Shown piece after piece: positions 1 to 8,065 of a stretch of DNA of 64,000 nucleotides. This DNA is from Actinomadura rudentiformis (GTDB lineage: Bacteria > Actinomycetota > Actinomycetes > Streptosporangiales > Streptosporangiaceae). The translations under genes were made by a program, and so were the position numbers. Position 1 is the first letter of the stretch. Each line of letters starts with the position of its first letter. The notes beneath the pieces are model-generated. The model saw only the letters and a program-made list of their open reading frames with translations, ran no database searches and had not been told where the DNA came from. The DNA lies in the NCBI RefSeq assembly GCF_008923185.1, contig NZ_WBMT01000012.1:1-64000 (forward strand), given 5' to 3'.

Positions 1-187
1 GTTGTTCGATGATGGTGGACTCCCAGGTCCGGCTGGACCAGAAGATCTTGGCCTTCCAGTTGAGCTTCTCCTCGGAGGGCTGCTCGACGCTGATGACCTT
101 CTTCATGAACGTGGGGAAGTCCTGGAACTGCGTCCACTGGTCGTACACCAGCCGCCGGGGCGCACCGATGTCGATCTCCTCGACGAT
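1..187. repeat. Direct repeat copy A (pairs with 978-1164)
   Basis: By eye this 187-bp stretch matches 978-1164 at all but two positions: near 129 (T versus C, giving Gln versus Arg) and near 164 (A versus G, silent). It is cut off by the window edge, so the true repeat may be longer. It encodes the start of the SRPBCC domain in both neighbouring genes. Confidence 0.9.
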
Positions 188-646
188 GTTGGTGGACTTG
201 ATCTTCTTGCCGCCGGCGCCGCCACCCCCGCCACCGCCGCGGTTGAACAGATTGGCGAGGACACCCTTCTTCTCGCCACCGCTCTCCTCCGGCTGGTCGC
301 TCTGCTGCTTCGAGGTCTCCGCGGCCTCGCTGCTGGACGACTTGGACGCGGACGACTTGGGCCCGGATGACTTGGACGCGGATGACTTGGACGCGGATGA
401 CTTGGGCTCGGACGAGGACTTGTCGTCCGACGACGAGTCGCGCCGCCCGTTCTTGATGCGGCTGACGGCCTGGGTCGCCGCGACGGCCGCCCCGGCGCCG
501 ACCAGTGCGCCGCCCGCAGCACCGGTGGCGCGGCCACCCGGCAGGCGCTTGAGCGCGCCGGTGGGCATGTTCTTCGTGATGCGGCTCAGGGTCGACTGTT
601 TCCGACCCGGCAACCGCTTTGCGATGTCTCCCACTGGGAGTCTCAT
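1..646 (-). CDS. SRPBCC-family protein, C-terminus beyond window (partial)
   Basis: The gene reads leftward and runs off the window edge. The ATG at 646 follows an AGGCGGAGG ribosome binding site. The protein has a short basic N-terminus, a hydrophobic Gly/Ala helix near residues 38-55, a Ser/Lys-rich linker of repeated ASKSS units (about 70-110), a poly-Gly stretch near 140, and from about residue 153 the start of an SRPBCC (START-like polyketide cyclase) fold with the block EEIDIGAPRRLVYDQW. It lies 26 bp downstream of a second SRPBCC gene, so the two are probably co-transcribed. SRPBCC proteins bind hydrophobic ligands, and such genes often sit in actinobacterial gas-vesicle clusters, but no gvp gene is visible here. 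The first 187 bases of the window nearly duplicate positions 978-1164. Confidence 0.8.
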   Translation of the reverse strand, partial: MRLPVGDIAKRLPGRKQSTLSRITKNMPTGALKRLPGGRATGAAGGALVGAGAAVAATQAVSRIKNGRRDSSSDDKSSSEPKSSASKSSASKSSGPKSSASKSSSSEAAETSKQQSDQPEESGGEKKGVLANLFNRGGGGGGGAGGKKIKSTNIVEEIDIGAPRRLVYDQWTQFQDFPTFMKKVISVEQPSEEKLNWKAKIFWSSRTWESTIIEQ

Positions 647-672
647 TTGGTGTACCTCCGCCTCTCTAGGCG

Positions 673-1476
673 TCATGAAGTGTTCTGGGGGGCCGTGACG
701 ACCCGGCTGTCACGGATCTCGCCGCGCCAGCCCTGGATTTCTTCGGGATGTGACAGGGATTCGGTCATCACGTGGCGCCTGAAGTTCTTGAGCTCCAGCC
801 GGGCGCGGCGTCCCTGCGCCCGCCACAGATTTCCGGTGCGCTCGAAAAGGCCCTTCGGGTGGTACTCGAGAACGAGCAGCACGCGGGTCATGTCCGGGGC
901 CACTTCGTGGAAGCTCACGGATCCGTCGACGTGGCCTTTGGGCGCTTTGGATCGCCACACGATGTGCTCGTCGGGCCGTTGTTCGATGATGGTGGACTCC
1001 CAGGTCCGGCTGGACCAGAAGATCTTGGCCTTCCAGTTGAGCTTCTCCTCGGAGGGCTGCTCGACGCTGATGACCTTCTTCATGAACGTGGGGAAGTCCT
1101 GGAACCGCGTCCACTGGTCGTACACCAGCCGCCGGGGCGCGCCGATGTCGATCTCCTCGACGATGGCGGTTTGCTTGATCTTCTTTCGCCTGCCGAAGAT
1201 GCCGGCGAGCACGGCCTTGAAGGCCGCCCACGCCGCGCTCAGCACCGCGCGGACCGGCGACTTGCCCTCCGCGAGCGCCCGTGCACCCGCGAGAGCACCC
1301 TTGATCAGTGGCCCGCCGGTCTCCGCCTTGGCGGTGAGCCGTCGCACCACCTGATCGAGCTTCGCCTCGTACCGGGCGACGAGTGCCGCGAGCAGACGCC
1401 CGCGCAGCCGCTGCACGGCGGCCCGGGCGGTCAGGTAACCGGTGGCGCCGACGACCACGCCGGTTCTGAATCTCAT
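673..1476 (-). CDS. SRPBCC-family protein, membrane-proximal paralogue
   Basis: The product is 267 aa. The N-terminus (residues 1-25) is a Gly/Ala/Val hydrophobic helix followed by a basic amphipathic stretch, like a membrane-associated anchor. Residues 30-95 are Ala/Arg/Lys-rich and helical, and the SRPBCC domain runs from about 104 to 250. It contains the same IDIGAP...FPTFMKKV segment as the next gene. The expected role is binding a hydrophobic ligand or lipid at the membrane; the substrate is unknown. It is the upstream gene of a two-gene leftward operon. Outside the shared segment the two proteins diverge completely, which suggests gene conversion rather than simple recent duplication. 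Confidence 0.8.
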   Translation of the reverse strand: MRFRTGVVVGATGYLTARAAVQRLRGRLLAALVARYEAKLDQVVRRLTAKAETGGPLIKGALAGARALAEGKSPVRAVLSAAWAAFKAVLAGIFGRRKKIKQTAIVEEIDIGAPRRLVYDQWTRFQDFPTFMKKVISVEQPSEEKLNWKAKIFWSSRTWESTIIEQRPDEHIVWRSKAPKGHVDGSVSFHEVAPDMTRVLLVLEYHPKGLFERTGNLWRAQGRRARLELKNFRRHVMTESLSHPEEIQGWRGEIRDSRVVTAPQNTS

Positions 1477-1858
1477 CGGTCCTTCACCTCGTCGTAACCG
1501 CTGGTCTAGCGCGGGTTACCCGCACAAACAGGGACAAAACGAAGGGCCGAACCCGGCCACCACCCGATCCGCGAGATCACCCATGGCATTTCCGGCAAGG
1601 CCGTCCGCCACATCCGCGACCGCACGCCTACTCAGTTGGCGGTAGGTCTTTCTGGGATTTCTGGGATTCCTGGGAAAGATGTGGCCGGCGATCACGTGCA
1701 CACCTGCTTGGCTGAATAGCGGGGTGGACGACGGCTTCGTCAGCGTTCGCACTAGGGTTTCACCACGGGCTGATCGTGCGGTTTGGAATGTTCCGCACCG
1801 GGGTGCGGCGTACGCTGTGATGCCCGGACTCAGTAGGCGTGGCTGGTGAGGAGCAAGG
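1477..1858. other. Intergenic region between divergent genes
   Basis: No convincing gene; a 78-codon minus-strand ORF here has no recognisable features. Near 1649-1675 there are three imperfect copies of a CTGGGAT-like unit. The region should contain the promoters of both the leftward SRPBCC operon and the rightward methyltransferase. Confidence 0.5.
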
Positions 1859-2662
1859 GTGACAGGGGAACGGCCGCGGCCGAGCGAGTTCGACCCGAGC
1901 GTCCCGAATGTCGCCCGGATGTACGACTACTACCTCGGCGGTAAGGATCATTACCAGGTCGACCGCGCCCGCGCCGATGAGGCGATCCTGGCCGATCCCA
2001 CGCTGCTGACCCTCATCAAGGAAAACCGGGCCTTCCTCGGACGTGCGGTCCGGTACCTGTCCCAGCAGGGCATCGACCAGTTCCTCGACATCGGCACCGG
2101 CCTGCCCACCCAGCAGAACGTGCACCAGATCGCGCACTCGGTGAACCCCGACGCCCGGGTGGTCTACGTCGACTACGACGAGCAGGTGGTCGCGCACGGG
2201 CGGGCGCTGCTCGCCGACGTGGGCGAGACCAGGATGGTCCAAGCCGACCTGCGCCGCCCCCAGGAGATCCTCGACCACCCCGACGTCAAGCGGACGCTCG
2301 ACTTCAGCAAGCCGGTGGCGCTGCTGCTGGTGGCCACCCTCCACTTCGTGCCCGACGAGGACGACCCGGCCGGCGTCATGGCCGAGCTGCGCGACGCGCT
2401 CGCGCCGGGCAGCCATCTGGCGCTGACCCACGCCTCGGCCGACGGCGTCCCCGACGTGGTCGCCAAGGTCGTGGAGGTCTACAAGAGGACGTCCGCGCCC
2501 GGCACGCCGCGTACCGGAGACCAGGTGATGGGCCTGTTCGGCGACTTCGAACTGCTCGACCCCGGTCTGGTGTGGGCGCCGCTGTGGCGTCCCGAGCGCC
2601 CGGTGAGCCTGGAGGAGGCCCTGCGGGTCTGGTTCTACGCGGGTGTCGGGCGAAAGCCCTGA
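1859..2662 (+). CDS. SAM-dependent methyltransferase, PF04672 (DUF574) family
   Basis: A 267-aa protein starting at GTG. The N-terminal signature NVARMYDYYLGGKDHY (about residues 18-33) and the SAM-binding loop FLDIGTGLPT near residue 75 are typical of the actinobacterial S-adenosyl methyltransferase family PF04672. The fold is Rossmann-like with acidic VYVDYDEQV after strand 2. Family members are very numerous in actinomycetes and their substrates are mostly unknown. The end overlaps an in-frame upstream extension of the next gene, and the likely ATG of the acyl-CoA synthetase lies 64 bp downstream, so the two may be transcribed together. Confidence 0.88.
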   Translation: MTGERPRPSEFDPSVPNVARMYDYYLGGKDHYQVDRARADEAILADPTLLTLIKENRAFLGRAVRYLSQQGIDQFLDIGTGLPTQQNVHQIAHSVNPDARVVYVDYDEQVVAHGRALLADVGETRMVQADLRRPQEILDHPDVKRTLDFSKPVALLLVATLHFVPDEDDPAGVMAELRDALAPGSHLALTHASADGVPDVVAKVVEVYKRTSAPGTPRTGDQVMGLFGDFELLDPGLVWAPLWRPERPVSLEEALRVWFYAGVGRKP

Positions 2663-2726
2663 AGGTATTGGCAGGCCGTCCCGGATCAGTGATCGTTATG
2701 GGATCACCGGGGTGAGGGAGGGCCAC

Positions 2727-4322
2727 ATGAGGGCGATGACGGTCGGGGCCGCGCTTGACGACGCGGTCGCGCGGGACACGGTGTTCCTGCACGACGGGGA
2801 CGACACCATCACGTTCAGGGAGTTCGGCGAGCTGGCCGACCGGGTCGCGGGCGGGCTGCTGGCCCGCGGGATCCGGCGGGGCGACCGGATCGGGCTGCTG
2901 GGCCTCAACACGCCGCAGTGGCTGGCCGCCTTCTTCGGCGCGGCGCGGATCGGCGCCGTCATCGTCCCGCTCAACGTGCGCTACCGGGAGCGGGAGCTGT
3001 CCCACATGCTCGGGCAGAGCGGCGCCCGGATGGTCATCAGCGTCGACGCCACGCCTGACTTCGACTTCGCGGCGTTCTTCAAGGAGTTCCAGGCTCAGGT
3101 CCCAGGGGTGAGCGACTACGTGTTCTTCGGCGGCGGCGACGCTGGCGGCGGCGATGCCGGTGGCGGTGGCGGGGGCCAGGCGGGCTCGTTCGACGCGCTG
3201 ACCGCGACGCCGGCCGACCCCACGGCACTGGCGGCGGCGAGCCGTGCGGTGGGCCCGGCCGACCCGCTGGTGATCCTTTACACCTCGGGAACGACCGGGC
3301 GGCCCAAGGGGGCGACGATCACCCACCGCAGCATTCTGGCCTCGGCGTCGGCGCAGGCGGACCACCTGGGGATGAACGACGGCGACGTGCTGCTCGGGCA
3401 CCTGCCGTTCAACCACGTCGGCGGCATCACCTGCACCGTCATGGCCGCGCTGGTCTGCGGCGGGTCGGTGGCACTGCTGCCCGCGTTCAGCCCGGACGCC
3501 GCGCTGCGCGCCATCGAGCGCCACAAGGTGACCTTCCTCGGGGCGGTGCCGACGATGTACGTGCTGATGCTCGGCCGGAAGGACTTCGCCGACCACGACG
3601 TCTCGTCGGTGCGGATGTGCACGGCGGGCGGGTCCAACGTCGAGCCGGCGCTGGCCGACGCGATCCGGCGAGGCTTCCCGGGAGCGCCGCTCTACGGGCT
3701 GTACGGGTTGTCGGAGTGCTCAGGGGCGTGCGTGCTGTCGAGGACGGACGACGACCCGGAGACGGTGTCCCGCACGCTGGGCGTGATGATCGGCGACTTC
3801 GAGGCCCGGGTGGTCGGGCCGGACGGGACCGTCCTGCCGCCGGGCGAGACCGGCGAGCTCCAGGTCCGCGGCGACTGCGTGGTCGCCGGCTACTGGGAGC
3901 TGCCGGCGGAGACCGCCGAGGTCTTCCTGCCGGACGGCTGGCTGGCCACCGGCGACATGGTCACCATGGAGAAGGACGGGCACCTCGTGCTGCGCGGCCG
4001 CAAGAAGGAGATGTACATCCAGGGCGGCTTCAACGTCTACCCGGTGGAGATCGAGAACGTGCTGGCCACCCACCCGAAGGTCGCCATGGCCGCCGGCATC
4101 GGCGTTCCCGACGAGGTGCTGGGCGAGGTCGGCCGGTTCTACGTGGTGCCGCGCCCGGAGGCCGAGCCCCCGACCGCCGAGGAGCTCACCGCCTACTGCC
4201 GGGACCGGCTGGCCGACTACAAGGTCCCCCGGCAGTTCGTCATCACCGTCGAGGTACCTCTGACGCCGGTTGGAAAGATCCACAAAGCCCTGCTGAAAGA
4301 ACGCTACGAGTCAGACCGCTAG
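2727..4322 (+). CDS. Acyl-CoA synthetase (AMP-binding, class I adenylate-forming)
   Basis: A 531-aa enzyme expected to activate a carboxylic acid as acyl-AMP and transfer it to CoA. The P-loop-like A3 motif YTSGTTGRPKG is near residue 185, the A5 motif YGLYGLSE near 318, the A7-A8 region with GDMV and GRKKEMYIQGG near 410-430, and the catalytic lysine in PVGKIHK near the C-terminus. The ATG at 2727 was chosen because GGGAGGG lies just upstream; a GTG 84 bp earlier is open but overlaps the previous gene. Residues 134-151 form a Gly/Ala/Asp low-complexity insert (GGGDAGGGDAGGG) in the N-terminal domain, probably a surface loop. Chain-length specificity cannot be read from sequence. Confidence 0.9.
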   Translation: MRAMTVGAALDDAVARDTVFLHDGDDTITFREFGELADRVAGGLLARGIRRGDRIGLLGLNTPQWLAAFFGAARIGAVIVPLNVRYRERELSHMLGQSGARMVISVDATPDFDFAAFFKEFQAQVPGVSDYVFFGGGDAGGGDAGGGGGGQAGSFDALTATPADPTALAAASRAVGPADPLVILYTSGTTGRPKGATITHRSILASASAQADHLGMNDGDVLLGHLPFNHVGGITCTVMAALVCGGSVALLPAFSPDAALRAIERHKVTFLGAVPTMYVLMLGRKDFADHDVSSVRMCTAGGSNVEPALADAIRRGFPGAPLYGLYGLSECSGACVLSRTDDDPETVSRTLGVMIGDFEARVVGPDGTVLPPGETGELQVRGDCVVAGYWELPAETAEVFLPDGWLATGDMVTMEKDGHLVLRGRKKEMYIQGGFNVYPVEIENVLATHPKVAMAAGIGVPDEVLGEVGRFYVVPRPEAEPPTAEELTAYCRDRLADYKVPRQFVITVEVPLTPVGKIHKALLKERYESDR

Positions 4323-4345
4323 CAATCTCGGCCTCGACTCCGCAC

Positions 4346-4374
4346 CCGGCTGAGGGCCGGCAGCCCTCAGCCGG
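4346..4374. terminator. Bidirectional hairpin terminator between convergent genes
   Basis: A perfect 12-bp inverted repeat (CCGGCTGAGGGC / GCCCTCAGCCGG) around a 5-nt loop, between the stops of the convergent acyl-CoA synthetase and serine hydrolase. The right arm plus GGCATGGGCTG is repeated in tandem up to about 4412. There is no T-tract, as is usual in actinomycetes. Confidence 0.75.
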
Positions 4375-4413
4375 GCATGGGCTGCCGGCCCTCAGCCGGG
4401 CATGGGCTGCCGG

Positions 4414-5586
4414 TCAGCGGTTGCCGCAGAGGGCGTGGTCGGTGAGGTCGTTGGCGGCGGTCAGCTGCGCCAGCTTGGCCTTCTCCTCACCGGGCTGGGT
4501 GGGCAGCATGATCTCCACGCTGGTCCGGCCGTCGGTGGAGACGGAGTTGACACTGGCGACGCCGAACATGCTGCCGCCGTGATACCAGGCCCACGTTCCG
4601 CACGCGGTCCGCCGTTTGGCCAGGCCGAGCCCGTAGCCGGCCTCCTTGTAGAGGATCTGCCATTCCTTGGCTTCCACGGTGTCCTTCATCTGCGCCATCA
4701 GAGCCGGGGACAGCAGCTTGCCGCCGAGGAGGGCCCTCAGGAACCGGTTCATGTCGTCCGTGGTGCTGATCAGCGCGCCGTCGGCATGGCCGTCGGAGAA
4801 GATCGACACGTCCACCAGGGGCCCGCCGGGCTTGAAGCGTTCGTAGAAGACGGGGCGCGGCTGCGGCACATAGGCGGAAGTGCCGGGACTGTAGGTGTGC
4901 CGAAGGCCGAGCGGCGCGATGATCCGCTCATGGACCTCGTGCTCCCAGGGGTTGCCGGTCGCCTTCGCAATGATCATCCCGGCGAGGACGTAGTTGGTGT
5001 TGGAGTAGTTCCAGCGCCGCTCGTCCGGTGGGAACAGCGGCGCGTGCCGCATCGCCATCCTGACCAGTTGCTGGGGCGGGTAGGACCGGAACCGCACCTT
5101 GCGGTAGGTCTCAGGCGTGTGGGACACGTCCTGCGGCAGGTAGTAGCTGTAGTCGTACAGGCCGCTGGTCTGCCGTAGCAGATGCCGCACCGTGATCTTG
5201 CTGCCGTCGTTCCCGTTGCCCTTGACCAGGCCGGGCAGCCAGCGCTCCACGGTGTCGGTCAGCTTGACCTTCCCCTCGCCGACCAGTTGCAGCATGACGG
5301 TGGCGACGAAGGTCTTGGTGTTGCTGCCGACCCGGTAGTAGCTGTCCCAGGGCACAGGTTGCCGGGTGCGAAGGTCCGCGACACCGCTACGCGCCTTCAG
5401 GCTCCGCCCATTGTGGACGACCTGCGCCAGCACTCCGGTTGTTCCCGTGTCCCTGATGGCGTCGACGTCGCGCTGCAACTGTGCCCGCGAATAGGTCGGC
5501 GCGCCGGAGGCAGGGGAGACGAAGGTCGGTGCGAAAAGCGCCGCCGCGCTGATCCCGACGGCGCAGAAGGCAAGTCTCTTGACCAT
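4414..5586 (-). CDS. Secreted serine hydrolase, class C beta-lactamase / D-Ala-D-Ala carboxypeptidase fold
   Basis: A 390-aa exported protein. The ATG at 5586 gives a signal peptide (MVKRLAFCAVGISAAALFA..., cleavage near ASGA, residue 29). The three active-site boxes of the family are present: S-N-T-K (SxxK, about residue 87), Y-S-N (about 193) and H-G-G (about 336, in place of KTG). This fits an extracytoplasmic beta-lactamase-related hydrolase (peptidase S12) acting on peptidoglycan peptides, beta-lactams or esters; the substrate is undetermined. A 37-codon upstream extension exists but would bury the signal peptide. It is divergent from the TetR gene at 5766. Confidence 0.88.
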   Translation of the reverse strand: MVKRLAFCAVGISAAALFAPTFVSPASGAPTYSRAQLQRDVDAIRDTGTTGVLAQVVHNGRSLKARSGVADLRTRQPVPWDSYYRVGSNTKTFVATVMLQLVGEGKVKLTDTVERWLPGLVKGNGNDGSKITVRHLLRQTSGLYDYSYYLPQDVSHTPETYRKVRFRSYPPQQLVRMAMRHAPLFPPDERRWNYSNTNYVLAGMIIAKATGNPWEHEVHERIIAPLGLRHTYSPGTSAYVPQPRPVFYERFKPGGPLVDVSIFSDGHADGALISTTDDMNRFLRALLGGKLLSPALMAQMKDTVEAKEWQILYKEAGYGLGLAKRRTACGTWAWYHGGSMFGVASVNSVSTDGRTSVEIMLPTQPGEEKAKLAQLTAANDLTDHALCGNR

Positions 5587-5751
5587 GTGGACTCCGCATC
5601 TTGGATGATCGTCCACGCTAGGAATCCGCGCCGCTCGGGTCGATCGGGGCACCTCCAGAAACGCCGGTAGGGATAGCCTCACCCCGGCTCCGAGCACCCC
5701 GCGAATGCCGGATCCACTCGCTCGACCGCCGTCGCGATCACTCCGGTGACA

Positions 5752-5764
5752 TCACTTAGAGTGA
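5752..5764. promoter_or_regulatory. Palindrome with embedded -10-like box upstream of TetR gene
   Basis: TCACT-TAG-AGTGA is a perfect 13-bp palindrome ending 1 base before the TetR ATG at 5766. It contains TAGAGT, which matches an actinobacterial -10 box (TANNNT). A TetR protein binding here could repress its own gene and possibly the divergent serine hydrolase. Confidence 0.45.
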
Positions 5765-5765
5765 C

Positions 5766-6392
5766 ATGGTGAATGCAGAAACCAACGCGGACGGCGAGCG
5801 CGACAGGATCGTCGAGGCCGCGATGCAGCTGTTCTCGGCGCTGGGCTTCGACGCGACCACGACAGAGTTGATCGCCGATTCGGCCGGTGTCGACACCGCC
5901 ACGGTACGGACGTCGTTCCGCAGCAATGCCGAGTTGTACCGGGCGGTGATGCGGCGAGCCGCCAAGGCCGAGCAAGCAGCGCTCAGAGAGGCCGTGGAGG
6001 ACTTCACCCCGACCCGCCAGGCGATGAACCGGCTCCTGGACGACTACCTGGACCTCTACGCCGCCCGGCCCGACCTGCTGGGCCTGTGGCTGCATCGGCG
6101 CACCGGTGACGCCGCCGACACGGCCGACATCGACGAGCACCACGTCCAACCCCGCCTGAGCTGGCTCGTGGACTCTCTCAGAGAGCACGTCCTCGATCCC
6201 GGCCAGCTGGATTACGCGCTCTGGAGCTTCCCCTGGGTCGTCTCGGGCTTCCTGGGGCACGGCATGATCCACACCGACGAAAAGCGTTCGCGGGGCCCGG
6301 GCCAGCCCGTCACCGACCGCGAGCTGGAGGCCTTCCGCACGTACCTGCACACCATGGCGGACCGTCTGCTGGGCCTGCCCGACGCTCAATAG
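5766..6392 (+). CDS. TetR-family transcriptional regulator
   Basis: A 208-aa protein with an N-terminal TetR helix-turn-helix (ERDRIVEAAMQLFSALGFD..., about residues 12-60; recognition region DTATVRTSFRSNAELYRAV) and a ligand-binding C-terminal domain. The start at 5766 (ATG) has no good ribosome binding site. The -10-like box just upstream makes a leaderless transcript starting at the second codon (GTG 5769) possible. It is divergent from the secreted serine hydrolase, an obvious candidate target. The inducer is unknown. Confidence 0.88.
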   Translation: MVNAETNADGERDRIVEAAMQLFSALGFDATTTELIADSAGVDTATVRTSFRSNAELYRAVMRRAAKAEQAALREAVEDFTPTRQAMNRLLDDYLDLYAARPDLLGLWLHRRTGDAADTADIDEHHVQPRLSWLVDSLREHVLDPGQLDYALWSFPWVVSGFLGHGMIHTDEKRSRGPGQPVTDRELEAFRTYLHTMADRLLGLPDAQ

Positions 6393-6405
6393 GTCCGGCA
6401 TGCAA

Positions 6406-6432
6406 CAGGGGCCCCCGCACGGGAGGCCCCTG
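6406..6432. terminator. Hairpin terminator
   Basis: An 8-bp stem, CAGGGGCC / GGCCCCTG, with an 11-nt loop lies between the convergent TetR gene and the LVIVD-repeat gene and can serve both. Confidence 0.7.
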
Positions 6433-6454
6433 TCACTTACGTCACTTACAGAAA

Positions 6455-7927
6455 CTAATGGCGATCGAAGTAATCCGGCTGAGTCTGCGTGTTCAGCTCA
6501 CGCAGCCGGACCTTCTTGCCCTTGTCGGTACGCGGGTCCCTGATGTCGACGACGTCAAGGCCCTTCTGGATGTCGCTGGAGTAGATGTAGCCGTTGTAGT
6601 AGTACGCCGACCAGGTGCCACCGATGGGGAAGCCGGCCGGGAGCGGCCCACGCTCAAAGAAGCCGATCTCCTTCGGCTTGCGCGAGTGGGTGAAGTCCCA
6701 CACCGAGATGCCGCCCTGGTACCAGGACTGCACCATGATGTCCTTGCCCTTGACCGGGATCAGCGAGCCGTTGTGCGCGACGCAGTTCTCGGTGTCGGCG
6801 TTCGCCCGCGAGATCTTGTAGTAGCTGCGGAAGCGCAGCTTGCGCTTGTCGCCCTTGCCGACGATGTCGTAGATCGCGTTGGCGCCCTTGTTCGGGCCGA
6901 CGGTCGGGTTGCAGGTCGCGGCCGAGCCGCCGCCGAGCTCGTCGGTGAAGACGACCTTGTTGGCGCGCTGGTTGAACGTGGCCGAGTGCCAGAACGCGAA
7001 GTTCTTGGTGTCCCGGACAGTCGTGATCACCTTCGGCTTCTCCGGGTTGCGGATGTCGAAGAGCGCACCGTCGCCCATGCAGGCACCCGCGGCGATGCCC
7101 TTGTCCGGGTAGGCCGTGATGTCGTGGCAGCCGGTGGTCGGCACCCAGGTGTCGTCACCCGGAACGGGGTTGTTCGGCTGGCCGGGGTTGCCCGGGTTGC
7201 CGCCGTCGGGGAACAGCACGGGGGTGGCCACCACGGCGGCCGTCGTGGGCGCCTTCAGCGGGACCTTGACAATCGAGATCTTGTCGAACGGGGCCTTGCA
7301 GTTGGGGCCCTCGTTGGGCGTTCCGACAAGCCAGGTGGGCAGGATGTACGACGACACGTAGATGTACATCGAGCCGCGCTTGCCCGGCACCAGCGTGTGG
7401 GTGTGCGAGCCGCACTGGGTCTGGACGGACTTGATGTAGCGCGGGCTGGCCTTGTCGCTGATGTCGAAGATCTTGATGCCCTCCCACGCGGTCGGGTCCG
7501 ACACCGGCTTGGACGTGCTCTGGCACGAGTCGTCGCTGCGCGACGAGTCGGTCGACAGGAACAGCAGGTTCCCGTTGGCCGCCACGGACACGTCGTTCTG
7601 CGACCCGGGACAGTTCACCATGCTGACGATCTTGGGCGCCTTGGGCTTGCTGATGTCGTAGATCGTGAAGCCCAGGTAGTTGCCGGAGATCGCGTACTTT
7701 CCGGTGAACGCGATGTCGGTGCCGAGCGCGTTCGGCCCGGCGAACGGCCCCTGCTTGGGGACGTTCGCGAGGTGCTTGACGTTCGAGCTGGTCACGACTT
7801 CGTCGGTCCCGGGAATGTCCGCGGACGCAGCCGGCGCGGCGAACAGCGCCGACGCGACCATCATGAGGCCGGCCAGCGATCCCAGCAGTGTCCGCCTGTT
7901 CGATCTCTGTTTGAGGCTAGGGGCCAC
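6455..7927 (-). CDS. Secreted LVIVD-repeat beta-propeller protein
   Basis: A 490-aa exported protein. The GTG at 7927 has AAGGAG 6 nt upstream. The N-terminus, with NRRTLLG followed by a hydrophobic stretch ending in ASA (about residue 36), resembles a Tat signal peptide. The mature part has repeated beta-blade units of LVIVD type (for example GFTIYDISKPKAPKIV, IKIFDISDKASPRYI, ALFDIRNPEKPKVI, ISVWDFTHSRKPKEI, LDVVDIRDPR). These fold as a propeller and are found on secreted surface proteins of largely unknown function. A Pro/Gly/Asn linker (GNPGNPGQPNNPVPG) sits mid-protein. Cysteines in several blades suggest disulfides. No catalytic motif is seen. Confidence 0.85.
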   Translation of the reverse strand: MAPSLKQRSNRRTLLGSLAGLMMVASALFAAPAASADIPGTDEVVTSSNVKHLANVPKQGPFAGPNALGTDIAFTGKYAISGNYLGFTIYDISKPKAPKIVSMVNCPGSQNDVSVAANGNLLFLSTDSSRSDDSCQSTSKPVSDPTAWEGIKIFDISDKASPRYIKSVQTQCGSHTHTLVPGKRGSMYIYVSSYILPTWLVGTPNEGPNCKAPFDKISIVKVPLKAPTTAAVVATPVLFPDGGNPGNPGQPNNPVPGDDTWVPTTGCHDITAYPDKGIAAGACMGDGALFDIRNPEKPKVITTVRDTKNFAFWHSATFNQRANKVVFTDELGGGSAATCNPTVGPNKGANAIYDIVGKGDKRKLRFRSYYKISRANADTENCVAHNGSLIPVKGKDIMVQSWYQGGISVWDFTHSRKPKEIGFFERGPLPAGFPIGGTWSAYYYNGYIYSSDIQKGLDVVDIRDPRTDKGKKVRLRELNTQTQPDYFDRH

Positions 7928-8065
7928 GTTCGCTCCTTCTCGTCACCTATGACGCTCCCCCGAAGATTTCGGTCATCGGAGTATTGCGTTGATATGTCGA
8001 GTAAGGCCAGACCTATGACCTCTTGCGGCGATTTTGCAACCGAAACCGGCCCCTGAACAGCGGTC

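Noticed and set aside
673..1476. Assigning gvp gene names to the SRPBCC pair
   Set aside because: Such genes can lie in gas-vesicle clusters, but no gas-vesicle structural gene is visible in the window.
1516..1752. 78-codon minus-strand ORF
   Set aside because: No ribosome binding site, odd composition and no domain; treated as intergenic.
6458..8056. 532-codon plus-strand open frame
   Set aside because: Antisense to the LVIVD-repeat gene, which has a signal peptide, repeats and a ribosome binding site.
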